From assembly GCA_945889495.1 (NCBI GenBank), contig CAMDBU010000039.1, forward strand, positions 1 to 39,864: a stretch of DNA of 39,864 bases. The letters run 5' to 3'. The translations under genes and the position numbers were made by a program. This document shows positions 1 to 7,417 of this stretch, piece by piece. Origin of the DNA: Syntrophobacter sp. SbD2. Its GTDB lineage: Bacteria > Desulfobacterota > Binatia > UBA9968. The first letter of the stretch is position 1. Each line of letters opens with the position of its first letter. The notes under the pieces were generated by a model that was given only the letters and a program-made list of their open reading frames with translations, was not told the DNA's origin and searched no databases.

Positions 1-119
1 GGAAGACCTTGATGATCGCTGAGATGCGTTTCAGAAAACTCGATGCACCCCAGCTAGTCGACAACGTCGCTCGTGGACAGAAGTATGCCAACGGTCAGGA
101 GGTTCGGGTCGCCGCCTAA
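1..119 (+). CDS. IS256-type transposase, C-terminal fragment
   Basis: An open frame enters from the left edge (first complete codon at position 3) and ends with a TAA at 117-119, giving about 38 residues. The segment FRKLDAPQLVDNVARGQKYA resembles the C-terminal end of IS256/mutator transposases, where a W/F-R-x-L-D/N-x-P/H-x-L block is followed by a G-x-x-F/Y-x-D/N-G motif. The catalytic DDE residues lie outside the window. The match rests on remembered family pattern, not a search. The stop codon is followed within about 30 bases by a plausible IS end. Confidence 0.6.
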   Translation, partial: KTLMIAEMRFRKLDAPQLVDNVARGQKYANGQEVRVAA

Positions 120-150
120 AACTTTTTACACTCGATTTGACAACGGCTCC
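1..150 (+). mobile_element. right end of an IS256-family insertion sequence (partial)
   Basis: The transposase tail is followed by a sequence whose reverse complement begins GGAGCCGTTGTCAAATCG, at about 133-150. IS256-type inverted repeats commonly contain a GAG-n-TTGTCAAA core, so the element probably ends near 150. The other end and the target duplication are outside the window. It adjoins the point where the neighbouring binding-protein gene loses its family sequence. Confidence 0.5.
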
Positions 151-924
151 AGCGCCGACGTTGCCCGCCACCATCATAAGAACTGCCTCAGCCCGCCCCT
201 TGCCTGCGGCTCGGAATGCGGTCTCAATATCCTTGGGACCTAGTACGTCTAGGTATTGAAGCTTCACTTTCAACGCCTTTGCGGCGAGATCCACCTCTCT
301 TAAGATTTGTGCGTTGTCTGGGTCGGTCGAAGTACCGAAGACCGCCACACGGGAGAGCCGAGGAACCACTTCTTTCAGTAGCTCCAGTCGTTTCCCGCTT
401 AGCTCCGGGGCTAAGGTTGACAGACCAGTAATGTTACCGCCAGGCCGCGCAAGACTGGCGACGAACCCGCTTCCAACAGGATCGCCAACCTGCGTCATCA
501 CAATGGGGATCGTGACAGTTGCCTCCTTGGCGGCACGGGCTGCTGGCGCACCAGCTGTGACAATGATGTCTACCTTGAGGCGCACTAGCTCGGCCGCGAG
601 CGCGGGCAGGCGATCGACTTTCCCCTCATGATGTCGCCACTCAATGATAATGTTTTTGCCCTCGACGTAGCCAAGCTCACGCAGTCCCTGCCGGAATGCC
701 TTGAGGCGGGACGATTGAGTAGAAATATCGCCTAGGAATCCTATCCGGGGAATTTTCGTTGGCTGCTGCGCCTTGGCCCCCTCGCAGAGCGTGAGCGCAA
801 CGACGATTGCATAAAGCCCCAACCATTTTGGATTTTTGATCCTTCGGCAAGACTCTGGACAGGTTTTGGATTTTGGATTGTTGGATCCAAAACGACGAAT
901 TGTCGCTAAAGGTGTCTTTGTCAT
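150..924 (-). pseudogene. TrpX-like ABC transporter substrate-binding protein, 3' end cut by an IS
   Basis: The translated part (about 258 residues) has a hydrophobic export segment ending LCEGAKAQQ. It continues with features of the ABC_sub_bind (TrpX/YtfQ-like) family: PRIGFLGDIS, RQGLRELGYVEGKNI, and a GDPVGSGFVASLARPGGNIT block. After AEAVLMMVAGNV the family sequence stops and the frame runs into IS-derived DNA, so roughly the last 70-80 residues of a normal protein of about 330 are gone. No permease or ATPase gene is adjacent. The frame's start at 924 is doubtful because residues about 13-33 are encoded by an intergenic-type repeat (828-895). The original start may be lost or lie nearer the hydrophobic segment. 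Confidence 0.75.
828..895. repeat. TTTTGGATTTTGGATTG-type repeat with embedded CCTGTCC..GAAGGATC segment
   Basis: This stretch is homologous to 32108-32172. On the minus strand both copies share a GATCC(A/G)ACAATCCAAAA block, then CCTGT(C/A)C, then GAAG, then an AATCCAAAAT block. Here the copy lies inside the 5' end of the disrupted binding-protein frame and is read through without a stop. Confidence 0.6.
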
Positions 925-990
925 CTCTCAGTCTCCCCAATCTAAAAGCCGCCCCGCGGACGGCAACCTAAAAATTAAACTTTCTTCTGT

Positions 991-1075
991 CATTCCGGCG
1001 TAGGCCGGAATCCAGGTTTTCTGTGGCCTTGGAATGAAAACGAAGATGGATGCCGGCCTGCGCCGGCATGACTGG
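991..1075. repeat. palindromic repeat, CATTCCGGCGTAGGCCGGAATCC type
   Basis: The unit has two short palindromes: CATTCCGGCGTAGGCCGGAA at 991-1010 and GATGCCGGCCTGCGCCGGCA at about 1049-1069. Together they form a REP-like pair. A related pair in opposite arrangement is at 29308-29417. It sits in the 238-base gap between the disrupted binding-protein gene and the next one, where I see no gene. Confidence 0.75.
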
Positions 1076-1162
1076 TCTTCTCTTCGCCTGAAGACAAAGG
1101 ATTTCAACCATCCCCGAGTGGGGCATTTAATATCTGTCGCCTCACTCCTCACCCTTCACTCT

Positions 1163-2149
1163 TTACTTCTTCAACAGCTGCTTGATGAAACCGGAAGCTT
1201 CCATCTCCTGGACAAAACTCGCGTCGACAAAACTCTTCGGATCGGCGGCCGCGGCTTTGGGATTCTTCGGCGCCATGTCATCGAGCAGCGTTTTAATGCC
1301 GACGGGATCGGCGTAGGGAACATCCAGGAGCACGGCGCTGTGATTGCGATATGTGCGCTCCAAACCGTCGGGGTCGCTCAACCGTGTGTACTTGGCGATG
1401 GCCGCCTTGGCTGCTTCCTTGTCGGCGCGCACCAGATAAAGCGCTTCGGTGATCGCCCGGACGAAGCGAGCCACCATGGGCCGGCGCGCTTTGATGGTCG
1501 CTTCACGGGTGACCACGCCGTTGACGTGGAGGGGAATTTTCAAAGTCGCCAGGTTGACCAGATCGCGGAAGCCCAAGCGCTCGGCTTCTTTGATGAACGG
1601 TTCGTCCAAGATCGTGAACTGGGTGATGCCTCGTGCGATCGAAGCCAAGCGCTCAGGATTGCCGCCGACCGAAACGATCTTCACATCCCTCTCCGGTTCG
1701 ATGCCAAGCCGTCTGAGCGCCAAGCGCAACCCCATCTCGGTAATACTGCCGGCGCGGTTGACCGAGCCGGACTTGCCTTTGAGTTGCTCCACCGATGTGA
1801 CACTCGGCGCGCTAATGATGTGATCGATGAAGGTCGGCACGATCGACAGCAGCATCACCACATCGGCGCCGCCCAGGCGCGGGTTAACGACGTTGGGCGC
1901 GGAGGTGACGACCATGTCCAAATCCCCCGCCACCAACGCCTGCATCGCCGGCGGCCCCGCGCCAAAAAAAATCGCCTCGGGGATCAAACCCTGCTTGGCG
2001 AAGAGACCTTTCTCCAGCGCCACCCACAGCGGCGTATGCGCCGCCGCCACCGCCGCCCAACCGACCCGGACTTTTTCCTGGGCGGCGCAGAGTTGAAAGT
2101 TTAGCAGCAAGATCGACAGTGTCAGTACAGTTCGCAGTACCGTCGGCAT
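1163..2149 (-). CDS. NMT1/TauA-like ABC transporter substrate-binding protein
   Basis: The 328-residue product is a periplasmic solute-binding protein of the NMT1/SsuA/TauA type, which includes taurine, sulfonate, nitrate and thiamine-precursor binders. It has an N-terminal signal peptide (TVLTLSILLLNFQLCAAQ). The mature start includes TPLWVALEKGLFAKQGL, the family motif in which a bound ligand faces the first lobe, and GAGPPAMQALVAGDLDMV follows. I chose ATG 2149 over an ATG ten codons upstream because AGGAGGTG lies about seven bases before it. The ligand cannot be told from sequence. A related gene lies just upstream, and no permease or ATPase is nearby, so it may use a distant transporter. 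Confidence 0.85.
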   Translation of the reverse strand: MPTVLRTVLTLSILLLNFQLCAAQEKVRVGWAAVAAAHTPLWVALEKGLFAKQGLIPEAIFFGAGPPAMQALVAGDLDMVVTSAPNVVNPRLGGADVVMLLSIVPTFIDHIISAPSVTSVEQLKGKSGSVNRAGSITEMGLRLALRRLGIEPERDVKIVSVGGNPERLASIARGITQFTILDEPFIKEAERLGFRDLVNLATLKIPLHVNGVVTREATIKARRPMVARFVRAITEALYLVRADKEAAKAAIAKYTRLSDPDGLERTYRNHSAVLLDVPYADPVGIKTLLDDMAPKNPKAAAADPKSFVDASFVQEMEASGFIKQLLKK

Positions 2150-2176
2150 GGAACACCTCCTGGAACTTAAGAATAT

Positions 2177-2248
2177 CACCGCAGAGACGCGGAGGACGTG
2201 GAGAAACTCGTTTGTCCGAACCTCAGCGACCTCCGCGCCTCAGCGGTG
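2177..2248. repeat. long imperfect hairpin, CACCGCAGAGACGCGGAGG type
   Basis: The left arm CACCGCAGAGACGCGGAGG and right arm CCTCCGCGCCT(C)AGCGGTG can pair across about 30 bases. It belongs to the same family as 10758-10831, 12127-12199 and 14726-14810. It lies between the two NMT1-type genes, upstream of the ribosome site at 2154-2160. Confidence 0.8.
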
Positions 2249-2270
2249 AATGACTCTTCTCCGAATCCAA

Positions 2271-3284
2271 TTACTTCACGGCACCGAGCTTCTGGAAGAA
2301 CCCAGCCTTCTCCAGCGCCTCGACGAAAGAGTTGTCGTAAAAATCGCGCGGGTTGGCCTTGGCCGCCGCCGGGTATTCTTTCTCGTCGAGATAGCTGAAC
2401 CAGGTGGTCAATTGCTCGGGGCGCAGCGCCAGGTGGGTGACGAAGTAGGGCGCGTAGAAATCGTAGGTATCGTCGATGGTCTTGAGGTCTTCGGTCTGGG
2501 TGAACTTGCCGATGGCGCGTTTGGCCGCCGCCGGATCGTTCTTGGTGCGCGCCACGCCTTCGGCGATGCCTTTCAAGAATGCCGAGATGGTGTTGGGGTT
2601 TTGTTTAATAAACGTTTCGGTGAAGCCGTAGGCCAAGGGCAAGCCGGGGATGTTCGCCTTGGCGATGTCGACCAACATGTTGAGGCCGGCGTCCCTGGCT
2701 TTCAATGTCGTCGGCGCCGACAACGCGCCGCCCGCCGCCTTGCCGCTGGAGATCGCCGTCAGTACCGCCGGCACGCTCTGCATGTAGATCAGTTTGTAAT
2801 CGACGTCGAAGTTGAGCCCCTGGCGCTTGAGCGCTTCGCGGGTGGCGATTTCAAGGACAGAACGCGGCGTGGTGCCGGCCAGTGTCTTACCCTTGAGCTG
2901 CTGAACGTTGGTTATCTCTTTGGCCGCCCAGAGTTGGAAGACCAACTGCGACATGGAGCTACCGACCAATTTGATCTTGGCGCCCTGCAATGAAGCGTTG
3001 ACCAAATCCCCCGCCGCCACCGACATATCGGCGGAGCCGGAAACCACCGACTGCACCGACAGCTGCGGGTTTAACTGCTGGAGTTTGACGTTGAGGCCGT
3101 ACTTCTTGAACAAGCCGCCGTCGCTGGCGACAAACAGCGGCGTGAACACCCCGCTCGCCTGCGGATAGGCAACGACGAGGTCGGATTTTTCTAGAGTCCC
3201 AACGGCGTCGCTGGCGGGATAAACTTGATTGGTTGCGAGAATGAGAATCGACAACTGTAAGAAGAACCAGCGCCAGAGTTTCAT
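2271..3284 (-). CDS. NMT1/TauA-like ABC transporter substrate-binding protein
   Basis: This 337-residue product is a second exported binding protein of the NMT1 type. The signal peptide is WRWFFLQLSILILATNQVYPA. Family features are SGVFTPLFVASDGGLFKKYG near the mature N-terminus and SVVSGSADMSVAAGDLVNAS, followed by KGKTLAGTTPRSVLEIATRE. ATG 3284 is preferred over an upstream start because GGAGGGAG lies about nine bases upstream. It resembles the next gene downstream in family and ending (both close with an SFVxExExAGF-like segment), suggesting an old duplication. It has no partner transporter genes, and the ligand is unknown. Confidence 0.85.
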   Translation of the reverse strand: MKLWRWFFLQLSILILATNQVYPASDAVGTLEKSDLVVAYPQASGVFTPLFVASDGGLFKKYGLNVKLQQLNPQLSVQSVVSGSADMSVAAGDLVNASLQGAKIKLVGSSMSQLVFQLWAAKEITNVQQLKGKTLAGTTPRSVLEIATREALKRQGLNFDVDYKLIYMQSVPAVLTAISSGKAAGGALSAPTTLKARDAGLNMLVDIAKANIPGLPLAYGFTETFIKQNPNTISAFLKGIAEGVARTKNDPAAAKRAIGKFTQTEDLKTIDDTYDFYAPYFVTHLALRPEQLTTWFSYLDEKEYPAAAKANPRDFYDNSFVEALEKAGFFQKLGAVK

Positions 3285-3356
3285 GATGTTGTCTCCCTCC
3301 CTTGGCTTACCCAACACTCCACTACTCCATCATTCCATCACCCCAACTCTGCTCTT

Positions 3357-3893
3357 CTACTTGGTGATCGCGTAGCAATACGAGTCACGCGGCTCCGGGC
3401 TCAGGTTGGGATGGAGCGACCAGCGATGGAGCGTGCCTTCACGCTGCATGCCGACCTTTTCCATCACCCGCGCCGAGGCCTTGTTGTCGATGTCGCACAC
3501 CGCCCAGACGCGGTAGATTTCTTTTTGCTTGAGCGCCCAGGCGATCAGCGCGTTGACCGCTTCGGTCATGTAGCCGCGTCCCCAAAATGCCCGCGCCAGG
3601 ACAAAGCCCAGCTCCCACTTCTCGGCGTTGACCCGCGCGATCATCATGCCGATTACCTGTTTGCTATCCTGGGTCTCGATCACCCAGTGAAAAGCCTTGC
3701 CGATGTCCCACGCCAGGGCGCACATGCGCATGTACTCGCGGGTCTCTTCGAGATTGCGATGGGCGCGCCAGCTGACGTATTTGGTGACTTCCGGATCGTT
3801 GGCGTACTGGCGAAATATCGCCTCGGCGTCCGAGAGTTTGGCTTTTCTGAGTCGTAAGCGTTCGGTTTTAAGTATCTTGGGTGGGTTTGTCAC
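3357..3893 (-). CDS. GNAT-family acetyltransferase, RimJ/RimL-like
   Basis: The 178-residue product fits the RimJ/RimL branch of GNAT N-acetyltransferases, which move acetyl from acetyl-CoA to an amine, often a protein N-terminus or a small molecule. The N-terminus TERLRLRKAKLSDAEAIF is typical, as is ELGFVLARAFWGRGYMTEAV, which holds the acetyl-CoA pyrophosphate-binding R-x-x-G-x-G/A region as FWGRGYMTEA. NKASARVMEKVGMQREGTL marks the C-terminal fold. The start is a GTG at 3893 with little ribosome-site support. It lies 73 bases downstream of the NMT1-type gene, so it may be co-transcribed. The substrate is unknown. Confidence 0.85.
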   Translation of the reverse strand: MTNPPKILKTERLRLRKAKLSDAEAIFRQYANDPEVTKYVSWRAHRNLEETREYMRMCALAWDIGKAFHWVIETQDSKQVIGMMIARVNAEKWELGFVLARAFWGRGYMTEAVNALIAWALKQKEIYRVWAVCDIDNKASARVMEKVGMQREGTLHRWSLHPNLSPEPRDSYCYAITK

Positions 3894-4108
3894 TCTAGGA
3901 AGGTCCAGCGCACATGATTTTCGACTTTAGGGTCACTGGGAAAAATATTCAAGAGATGGGCGCTTCGCCGGGGCGCGAAGCGCAGGCGTGAGGCATGAAA
4001 CACAGCCGCGAGCCATGAGGCGCGAGGTACGAGTAAGATTGAAGACAATCGGAGAATCCGGCTCAAGCCTCGTGCCTCGTGCCTCACACCTGACTCGCCA
4101 CGGGCGAG
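3894..4108. other. intergenic region with low-order inverted repeats
   Basis: I see no gene in these 215 bases. They hold GCGCTTCGCCGGGGCGCGAAGCGC, a palindrome at about 3959-3982, and a run built from GAGGC/CGAGG words (3990-4035). That run is echoed in inverse orientation by CCTCGTGCCTCGTGCCTCAC at 4070-4089. Transcripts from either side could fold here, but there is no clear U-tract terminator. Confidence 0.5.
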
Positions 4109-4717
4109 TCAGTGCTCGTAGGAATACTTCTCCTTGCAAACGACCTTCGCCTTGCGGCAGAAGAATTCCTTCACCTCGGGAATATACATGAAGCGGTCGT
4201 AGTCGTAGTTGGGACCGTAGCTGGAAAACAGCTCCTCGCCGACGGCGATATCGCGGAGCGCGATGAACTCGAAATAAGGCGGCTGGCAGAGCCTGCGGAT
4301 GGCGGAATTTTGCAGCTTGGTGTCGATGCCGTTGATCTGGCTCGGCGCGAAGTTGATCCGGCTGACGTTGGCGCCGTGATCCTTGGCATCGAGATAAACG
4401 TAGGGATGGGCTTGCTTGTGGGCGCATTCCAACAGCGCCGCCATGTAGTGGTTGCCCTGGGGATACTTGTCGGCGGGCATCAGCCGGCCGCCGAGTTCAC
4501 CGATCACCTCGCCCTTCTTGATCGCCACCTTGGCGTAAAGGCCGTTGCCGGCGCCGGGAATCTGCGACTTTTTGATCTCGGTGCGCTTGTCGAGCGCTTT
4601 GTTGATCTTGAGTAGGGGAAACTCTTCTTTTAATTTCTCCGCGCTCCAGAGCGGCGCCTGCAACCAAAGTGTCAGCCCAATGAGGGCGGCTATTCCGATT
4701 GAAAATAGTCTATCCAT
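4109..4717 (-). CDS. exported SET-domain protein
   Basis: The 202-residue product begins with a signal peptide (MDRLFSIGIAALIGLTLWLQ, likely cut near WSA-E). A compact SET domain follows: GAGNGLYA at 55-61, GEVIGELGG at 69-77, NVSRINFAP at 117-125 with QNS at 136-138, and GEELFSSYG at 160-168. These correspond to the SET-N GxGxxA, the central RFxNHS-like and the C-terminal GEEL-xx-YG blocks that bind S-adenosylmethionine and lysine in known SET methyltransferases. The central block is altered from the usual N-H-S-C. The C-terminus carries a Cys pair (FFCRKAKVVC). A predicted export signal on a SET protein is unusual, since S-adenosylmethionine is cytoplasmic. Start at 4717 is favoured because it leaves 28 bases after the upstream stop. 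Confidence 0.75.
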   Translation of the reverse strand: MDRLFSIGIAALIGLTLWLQAPLWSAEKLKEEFPLLKINKALDKRTEIKKSQIPGAGNGLYAKVAIKKGEVIGELGGRLMPADKYPQGNHYMAALLECAHKQAHPYVYLDAKDHGANVSRINFAPSQINGIDTKLQNSAIRRLCQPPYFEFIALRDIAVGEELFSSYGPNYDYDRFMYIPEVKEFFCRKAKVVCKEKYSYEH

Positions 4718-4745
4718 CGCGGTTCGCTTGTCACCCTTCCGTCGA

Positions 4746-5543
4746 TTACTTGAGATTGAAAATTCGCTTGGCATTGCCGGCCAGGATATTTGCTTTGTCG
4801 GCGTCGGTGATTTTGGCCGCTTTGATCTCTTCCAAGGACACGCAATGGTCGTAGCTCGCCGGATGGGAGTAGAACAGGCTACCGAACATCATCCGCTCCG
4901 AGCCCACCGCTTCGACGAAGTTTTTGACATAACCGGGGCCGCGCACATGGGCGGTGTCGAAGATAATATTTTTTGTCCGCTTGGCGATGTCCAAAGCGAG
5001 CTGGCTGTTGGTGTTGGTCGTCAAAGCGTCGAGCGATACAAAGGTCAGGTCGGGAAACTCCACGGCCAAGCGCTCCAGACGCCACACCGCTTCGAGATTG
5101 GACTCGGCGTTGGTGTGGACGAGCGGCACTAGGCCCAAGTCGCGGACTTTTTTGAGCAGCGGCCGCATCAGTTGATGGTCGACGGCGACACCCTGAAAGC
5201 GGCTATGCCAGACCACGCCGTCGAGGCCGAGCTCATGTTTCATGCGCTCCAGTTCGCCCAGCGAGCGCTCGCCGTGCAGCGGCTCGACGATGCCGCAGGC
5301 GATCGGGAAACGTTTGGGATCGCGCTTGCGGTAGGCGGCGACCTCGTCATTGGAACGCATGGTGTCCTTGATGCCGTCGGCTTGAATATAGCCCGTCGCG
5401 GCCAGAATCGCCGAGGCGGTGACGCCGTTGGCGTCCATGATGCGGATGCGGTTGGCGTAGTCGCGATCCTGCCAGCCGTCGCCTTCCTGCAAGCTGCCGC
5501 CGTTGAGCGCGCCCAGGTGATGGTGAATGTCGATGATTTCCAT
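4746..5543 (-). CDS. amidohydrolase-superfamily protein (Amidohydro_2) with degenerate metal site
   Basis: The 265-residue product is a TIM-barrel protein of the Amidohydro_2 group (ACMSD and 2-pyrone-4,6-dicarboxylate lactonase relatives). It opens with MEIIDIHHHLG, giving the H-x-H metal pair (H7, H9), and keeps H143 in LVHTNAE. Where relatives usually have a second His after strand six and an Asp in FGSD, this protein reads VSLDALTTN and FGSLFYSH, so these ligands appear to be missing. ATG 5543 has GGGGAGG about six bases upstream. The gene sits 13 bases after one SET-domain gene and 28 bases before the other, so the three are probably one transcript. It may be a catalyst with altered chemistry or a binding protein. 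Confidence 0.75.
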   Translation of the reverse strand: MEIIDIHHHLGALNGGSLQEGDGWQDRDYANRIRIMDANGVTASAILAATGYIQADGIKDTMRSNDEVAAYRKRDPKRFPIACGIVEPLHGERSLGELERMKHELGLDGVVWHSRFQGVAVDHQLMRPLLKKVRDLGLVPLVHTNAESNLEAVWRLERLAVEFPDLTFVSLDALTTNTNSQLALDIAKRTKNIIFDTAHVRGPGYVKNFVEAVGSERMMFGSLFYSHPASYDHCVSLEEIKAAKITDADKANILAGNAKRIFNLK

Positions 5544-5556
5544 TTTGCCTCCCCGG

Positions 5557-6171
5557 TTAGGGTTCGAAAGAATATTTTTCCCGGCAGTCGATCTTAGCCC
5601 GATTACAGAAGAACTCTTTGACCGCCGGCTCGTGCATGAACGCATCGTAGTGATAATGAGGTCCGTAGCTCGACCACAACTCCTCGCCCACCGCGATGTC
5701 GCGCAGCGCGACGAAGATTACGTAGGGATAGTTACAGATTTGCCGCAGTGCCGAATTCTGAAAGCCGGTGTCGACGCCATTGATGGTCTTGGGCGCGAAG
5801 TTGATCCGGCTAACATGGGCGCCAAAATGTTTGGCGTCGAGATACTTGTACGGCTTGGTCTCTTCCCAGGCGCATTCGGGGATCGAGGCGACGTAGTAAT
5901 TGCCCGCCGGATAATCCTCGTCACTGCGCAGCTGGCCGCCGAGCATGCCGATGACATCGCCCTGTTTGAGTGCGACAGCGGCGTACAAACCGTTGCCGCC
6001 GCCGGGAATCAGCGATGGCCGGATCTCGGTGCGCTGGTCGAGCCCCTCGTCGATTTTTAGGATCGGCACGAGCTTGGGCGGCTTGTCCTCCTGCGCCACG
6101 GCGGCGCCGGTCAATAACAGCAGGCTCAGGAATGCGACCCATCCTTTCAGCGGCGGGGAAAATAATCTCAT
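5557..6171 (-). CDS. exported SET-domain protein, paralogue of the gene at 4109-4717
   Basis: The 204-residue product has a clear signal peptide (WVAFLSLLLLTGAAVAQ, cut after AVA or AVAQ). SET motifs are GGGNGLYA at 57-64, GDVIGMLGG at 71-79, SRINFAP at 121-127 with QNSA at 138-141, and GEELWSSYG at 162-170. The ending FFCNRAKIDCREKYSFEP matches the paralogue's FFCRKAKVVCKEKYSYEH, including both cysteines. The two proteins align end to end, so they arose by duplication, with the amidohydrolase gene now between them. It is the first gene of the three-gene minus-strand unit. Whether it methylates anything outside the cytoplasm is unknown. Confidence 0.75.
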   Translation of the reverse strand: MRLFSPPLKGWVAFLSLLLLTGAAVAQEDKPPKLVPILKIDEGLDQRTEIRPSLIPGGGNGLYAAVALKQGDVIGMLGGQLRSDEDYPAGNYYVASIPECAWEETKPYKYLDAKHFGAHVSRINFAPKTINGVDTGFQNSALRQICNYPYVIFVALRDIAVGEELWSSYGPHYHYDAFMHEPAVKEFFCNRAKIDCREKYSFEP

Positions 6172-6228
6172 TGAACACTCTACGAATCATGCCGCCCGCG
6201 CGTTGTCAAATAATCCCGCGATCATACG

Positions 6229-6258
6229 TTGACAGTCGAGCTCATGGCGCGTTACAAG
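6229..6258 (+). promoter_or_regulatory. candidate sigma70-type promoter for the amidohydrolase at 6277
   Basis: TTGACA at 6229-6234 is followed after 18 bases by TACAAG at 6253-6258 (four of six matches to TATAAT). Transcription would begin just before the ribosome site GGAGG at 6268-6272, giving a very short leader. Found by eye only. Confidence 0.4.
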
Positions 6259-6276
6259 CGGGCTCACGGAGGATAT

Positions 6277-7350
6277 ATGCCGACAATCGATTCCGATGCC
6301 CATGTGGTCGAAAGCGAGCGCACTTGGGACTACATGGAAAAGTCCGATCAGAAATACCGGCCGGCGATCGTCAAGCCGCGCGGCAATAGCGCCGCCGAGT
6401 ATTGGTTCATCGACGGCAAGATTCGCGGCCTGCTGCGGGTGGTCATGACCGCCCAGGAAATGGACGAGGTCGCCCGGCGCACCGGCCGGGTCATGAACAC
6501 GCCCCAAGAAACCCGCGAGATGGAAAACGTCCCGGCGCGGCTCAAACATATGGACCAGCTCGGCATCGACGTTCAGGTGCTTTACCCGACCATGTTCATC
6601 GAACGGATCACCGACAAGCCGGCCTGGGAGGTCGCCATCTGCCGCGGCTACAACCGCTGGCTCGCCGATATTCACCAGCAAGGTCAAGGGCGGCTGCGCT
6701 GGATCTGCGTCCTGCCGCTGCTCGACGTCGGCGCGGCGGTGGAAGAGTTGAAGTTTTGCAAACAGCATGGCGCCGTCGGCGTCTTCATGCGCGGCATCGA
6801 GGGCAACCGCATGATCACCGATCCGTATTTTTACCCGCTCTACGACGCCATGAGCCAGCACGACATAGCGGTGGGCGTCCATGTCGGCAACGGCTGCCCG
6901 CAAAACCTCGACATGGTGTCGCAGTACAACGGCGGCGGCAGCTTTTGGAAGTTTCGCATCCCGGTGATCGGCGCCTTTCACTCGGTGATCATGAGCGAGA
7001 TCCCCAAGCAGTTCCCCAAGCTGCGCTTTCACTGGGCCGAGGCGGCCGCCAATTGGGTGCCCTACGTGGTGAAAGACTTGCAGCGCCGCTGGGCGACGCA
7101 AAAAAAAGACTTGCCCGACAACCCGCTCAAGGAATATCGCCAATATGTCTCCTGCCAGACCGACGACGATGTCGACTACGTGATCAAGTATGCCGGCGAA
7201 GACAATATCACCATCGGTACTGACTACGGCCACAACGACCAATCCACCGAAGTCGAAGCGCTGGGTAATTTGAAAAAGACCGGCATGATCAACGATCGCC
7301 AGTACGCCAAGATCTGCTACGACAATCCGAAGGCGTTGTTCGCTCTGTAG
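6277..7350 (+). CDS. amidohydrolase family protein (Amidohydro_2)
   Basis: The 357-residue product is a metal-dependent TIM-barrel hydrolase or decarboxylase related to ACMSD. The N-terminus PTIDSDAHVVE carries the first metal-binding residues (H9, with E12). Further likely ligands are H202 in VGVHVGNG, H252 in RFHWAEAAANWVPYV and D316 in ITIGTDYGHND. These sites are better kept than in the amidohydrolase at 4746-5543. ATG 6277 is chosen because CGGAGGATAT precedes it, and an upstream in-frame start at 6229 falls in the putative promoter. A TctC-type binding protein follows 67 bases downstream on the same strand, suggesting uptake of a carboxylated compound and its processing, but no substrate can be named. 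Confidence 0.85.
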   Translation: MPTIDSDAHVVESERTWDYMEKSDQKYRPAIVKPRGNSAAEYWFIDGKIRGLLRVVMTAQEMDEVARRTGRVMNTPQETREMENVPARLKHMDQLGIDVQVLYPTMFIERITDKPAWEVAICRGYNRWLADIHQQGQGRLRWICVLPLLDVGAAVEELKFCKQHGAVGVFMRGIEGNRMITDPYFYPLYDAMSQHDIAVGVHVGNGCPQNLDMVSQYNGGGSFWKFRIPVIGAFHSVIMSEIPKQFPKLRFHWAEAAANWVPYVVKDLQRRWATQKKDLPDNPLKEYRQYVSCQTDDDVDYVIKYAGEDNITIGTDYGHNDQSTEVEALGNLKKTGMINDRQYAKICYDNPKALFAL

Positions 7351-7417
7351 AGATCAAGTGGGGAAAGCTCGATAGGTTGGACCGTCACCTCAGGATGACA
7401 GCCCATGGAGGATAGCG

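Noticed and set aside
1034-2104. Plus-strand 356-codon frame opposite an NMT1-type gene
   Set aside because: Shadow frame; the minus-strand product has a signal peptide, ribosome site and family motifs.
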